Positions 4,805 through 6,063 of a stretch of DNA of 6,063 bases are shown piece after piece. A program made the translations under genes and the position numbers. Under the pieces are notes generated by a model. It was not told the origin of the DNA, did no database searches, and was given only the letters and a program-made list of their open reading frames with translations. This DNA comes from Bacillota bacterium (GTDB lineage: Bacteria; Vulcanimicrobiota; JAMDEM01). The DNA is taken from NCBI GenBank assembly GCA_023486985.1, contig JAMDEM010000161.1:1-6063 (forward strand), given 5' to 3'. Numbering within the stretch: the first letter of the stretch is position 1; the number at the start of each line of letters is the position of its first letter.

Positions 4805-6063
4805 AAGATGTTAATGCCTTTAAAAAATCTGCACCTCCGGGATTAACCACTTCAACTTTCATGCCTGTTTCCCTGGTAATGTCATAAGGCTCAAGGTCGT
4901 CGAGAAACAAGCCGTCATCATTTAAACACACTGAGGGCAAAAGAAGACGGGGAAACTTTTCTGAATTTAAAAGAGCGGAAATTATATCCCGCCCGGTTAA
5001 TAAACCGGCCACTGTTACCGAGTTTCCAAAAAACTGGTTTTCCACCGGTATTATTTTTATGGAAGACTTGATTGACTGGGGCAGTTTATCTATCATTTTT
5101 TCAAGAATGCCTGCAGCGGATACTCCCGTGATAAGGGCAGTTTTTTCTTTCCTGCCTCTCTTCCTTTTCAGAGAAGAAAGAGCCTTTTCGAATTCATCGA
5201 AAAACCGGGCTATAATTCCAATGCCGTTCTCAAGCTGGGGCAGTTCTTCATACTGGTCAAGGGCAGGAATCCCTTCCTCTGCTTTAAGATAAAATTCATC
5301 TGCAGCAAAAACCAGCCTTGTTCCAAAGCGGTTAAAAAACTTTATCTGAAAATCCTCAACCAGCTTTATTGTTTCTTCGGCTTCCCTCCTGCCCACCCGG
5401 CGGAGCTCCGGCAGGCTGTTCCGGTATCTTGTCAGCCCTACCGGCACAACCCCGATGGAAAGGAGCCCCGGGTACAAGGAGCCGAGGTCTTCCAGTGTTT
5501 TTGCAAGAATTTTTCCGTCGTTTACGCCGGGACAGACGACAACCTGGGCGTGTAATTTTGTTCCCATGTCTATAAGCCTCTTCATGTCTCTCATGATAAA
5601 CCCAGCCAGAGGATTTTTCATCAGGTGGATTCTTGTCTCAGGGTCAGTGGCATGAACGGAGACATAAAGAGGGCTGATTCTGTATTCCCTTATTCTTCTG
5701 TAGTCTTCTTCCTTTAAATTGGAAAGGGTTATAAAGTTTCCGGATAAAAGAGAAAGGCGGTAATCGTCATCTTTTAGATACAGTGCCTCCCGCAAGCCGC
5801 GCGGCATTTGATCCTCGAAGCAGAAAACACATTTATTGGTGCAGTGTTTTATCCCGTCAAAAATATCACTTCTAAAATTTATTCCCAGGGGTTGCGAGCC
5901 TTTCTCTATGTTAAAGATAACTCTCTCCATATCCCTCAGTACGGCTATCTCAACCTTTGAAGCCGAGGTTATAAAAAGGTAATCAATAATGTCTCTTACG
6001 CGCCTTGCATTAACGGTTAAAATTTTATCTCCCTTTTTAACGCCTGCGCGCTCGTTTGCCAAA
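4803..6063 (-). CDS. DUF512 protein with PDZ and radical-SAM-like domains, 5' end missing
   Basis: This belongs to the DUF512 / TIGR03279-type family of putative Fe-S oxidoreductases, whose reaction is unknown. Counting from the TTG codon at 6062, residues 5-30 (RAGVKKGDKILTVNARRVRDIIDYLF) are a PDZ-like segment. A CX3CX2C cluster (C74, C78, C81) followed by FEDQMPRGLREALYLKDDDYRLS is the family's radical-SAM-like signature. VSVHATDP follows at about 134-141. The C-terminal DUF512 part has ENQFFGNSVTVAGLLTG (341-357) and LPSVCLNDDG..FLDD (375-389). The TTG at the edge is more likely an internal Leu codon of the PDZ segment (a ...GSLA.ERAG-type turn) than a start, so perhaps 15-25 residues lie outside the window. 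The 12-bp spacing to der and the known DUF512-der pairing in Clostridia suggest one operon. No membrane segment is visible. Confidence 0.93.
   Translation of the reverse strand, partial: LANERAGVKKGDKILTVNARRVRDIIDYLFITSASKVEIAVLRDMERVIFNIEKGSQPLGINFRSDIFDGIKHCTNKCVFCFEDQMPRGLREALYLKDDDYRLSLLSGNFITLSNLKEEDYRRIREYRISPLYVSVHATDPETRIHLMKNPLAGFIMRDMKRLIDMGTKLHAQVVVCPGVNDGKILAKTLEDLGSLYPGLLSIGVVPVGLTRYRNSLPELRRVGRREAEETIKLVEDFQIKFFNRFGTRLVFAADEFYLKAEEGIPALDQYEELPQLENGIGIIARFFDEFEKALSSLKRKRGRKEKTALITGVSAAGILEKMIDKLPQSIKSSIKIIPVENQFFGNSVTVAGLLTGRDIISALLNSEKFPRLLLPSVCLNDDGLFLDDLEPYDITRETGMKVEVVNPGGADFLKALTS

Noticed and set aside
6060..6062. TTG at the window edge as the true start of the DUF512 gene
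   Set aside because: The residues immediately after it are already inside the PDZ-like segment, and family members have additional residues before it. The codon is probably an internal Leu and the gene continues outside the window.

Overview
The window is a stretch of bacterial chromosome. All seven recognisable genes lie on the minus strand, so transcription runs from base 6063 towards base 1. In order of transcription they are: a PDZ/radical-SAM-type DUF512 protein (5' end outside the window), the ribosome-assembly GTPase Der (EngA), the membrane acyltransferase PlsY, a PilT/PilU-type pilus retraction ATPase, a 206-residue protein I do not recognise, GatC, and the first 177 residues of GatA. 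Most junctions are very tight: a 12-bp gap, a 4-bp ATGA overlap, an 11-bp overlap, direct abutment and a 6-bp gap. The Shine-Dalgarno sequences commonly sit inside the end of the preceding gene. No promoter or Rho-independent terminator is convincing, so the block is probably the interior of a longer operon.

The exception to the packing is the 157-bp gap between gatC and gatA (533-689). It is filled with two palindromic, GC-richer, repeat-like elements that look dispersed rather than gene-specific. These are the only substantial non-coding DNA in the window.

The organism cannot be named from this sequence. It is a bacterium of moderate base composition that uses TTG start codons often: gatA, gatC and der all need TTG. 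It uses the GatCAB route for amidating mischarged tRNA and probably has type IV pili. The DUF512-der-plsY order is familiar from Clostridia and relatives, where gpsA often follows. Here a pilus motor gene follows instead. That mixture, plus the repeats, suggests an uncultured or deep-branching lineage, but this is inference.

Functionally the cluster mixes ribosome biogenesis (Der), phospholipid synthesis (PlsY), pilus retraction (PilT/PilU) and translation fidelity (GatCA). This looks like a housekeeping operon rather than a dedicated pathway. I see no defence system, mobile element with a transposase, CRISPR array, RNA gene or new multi-gene system. The least explained items are the 206-residue protein, the DUF512 protein and the intergenic repeats.
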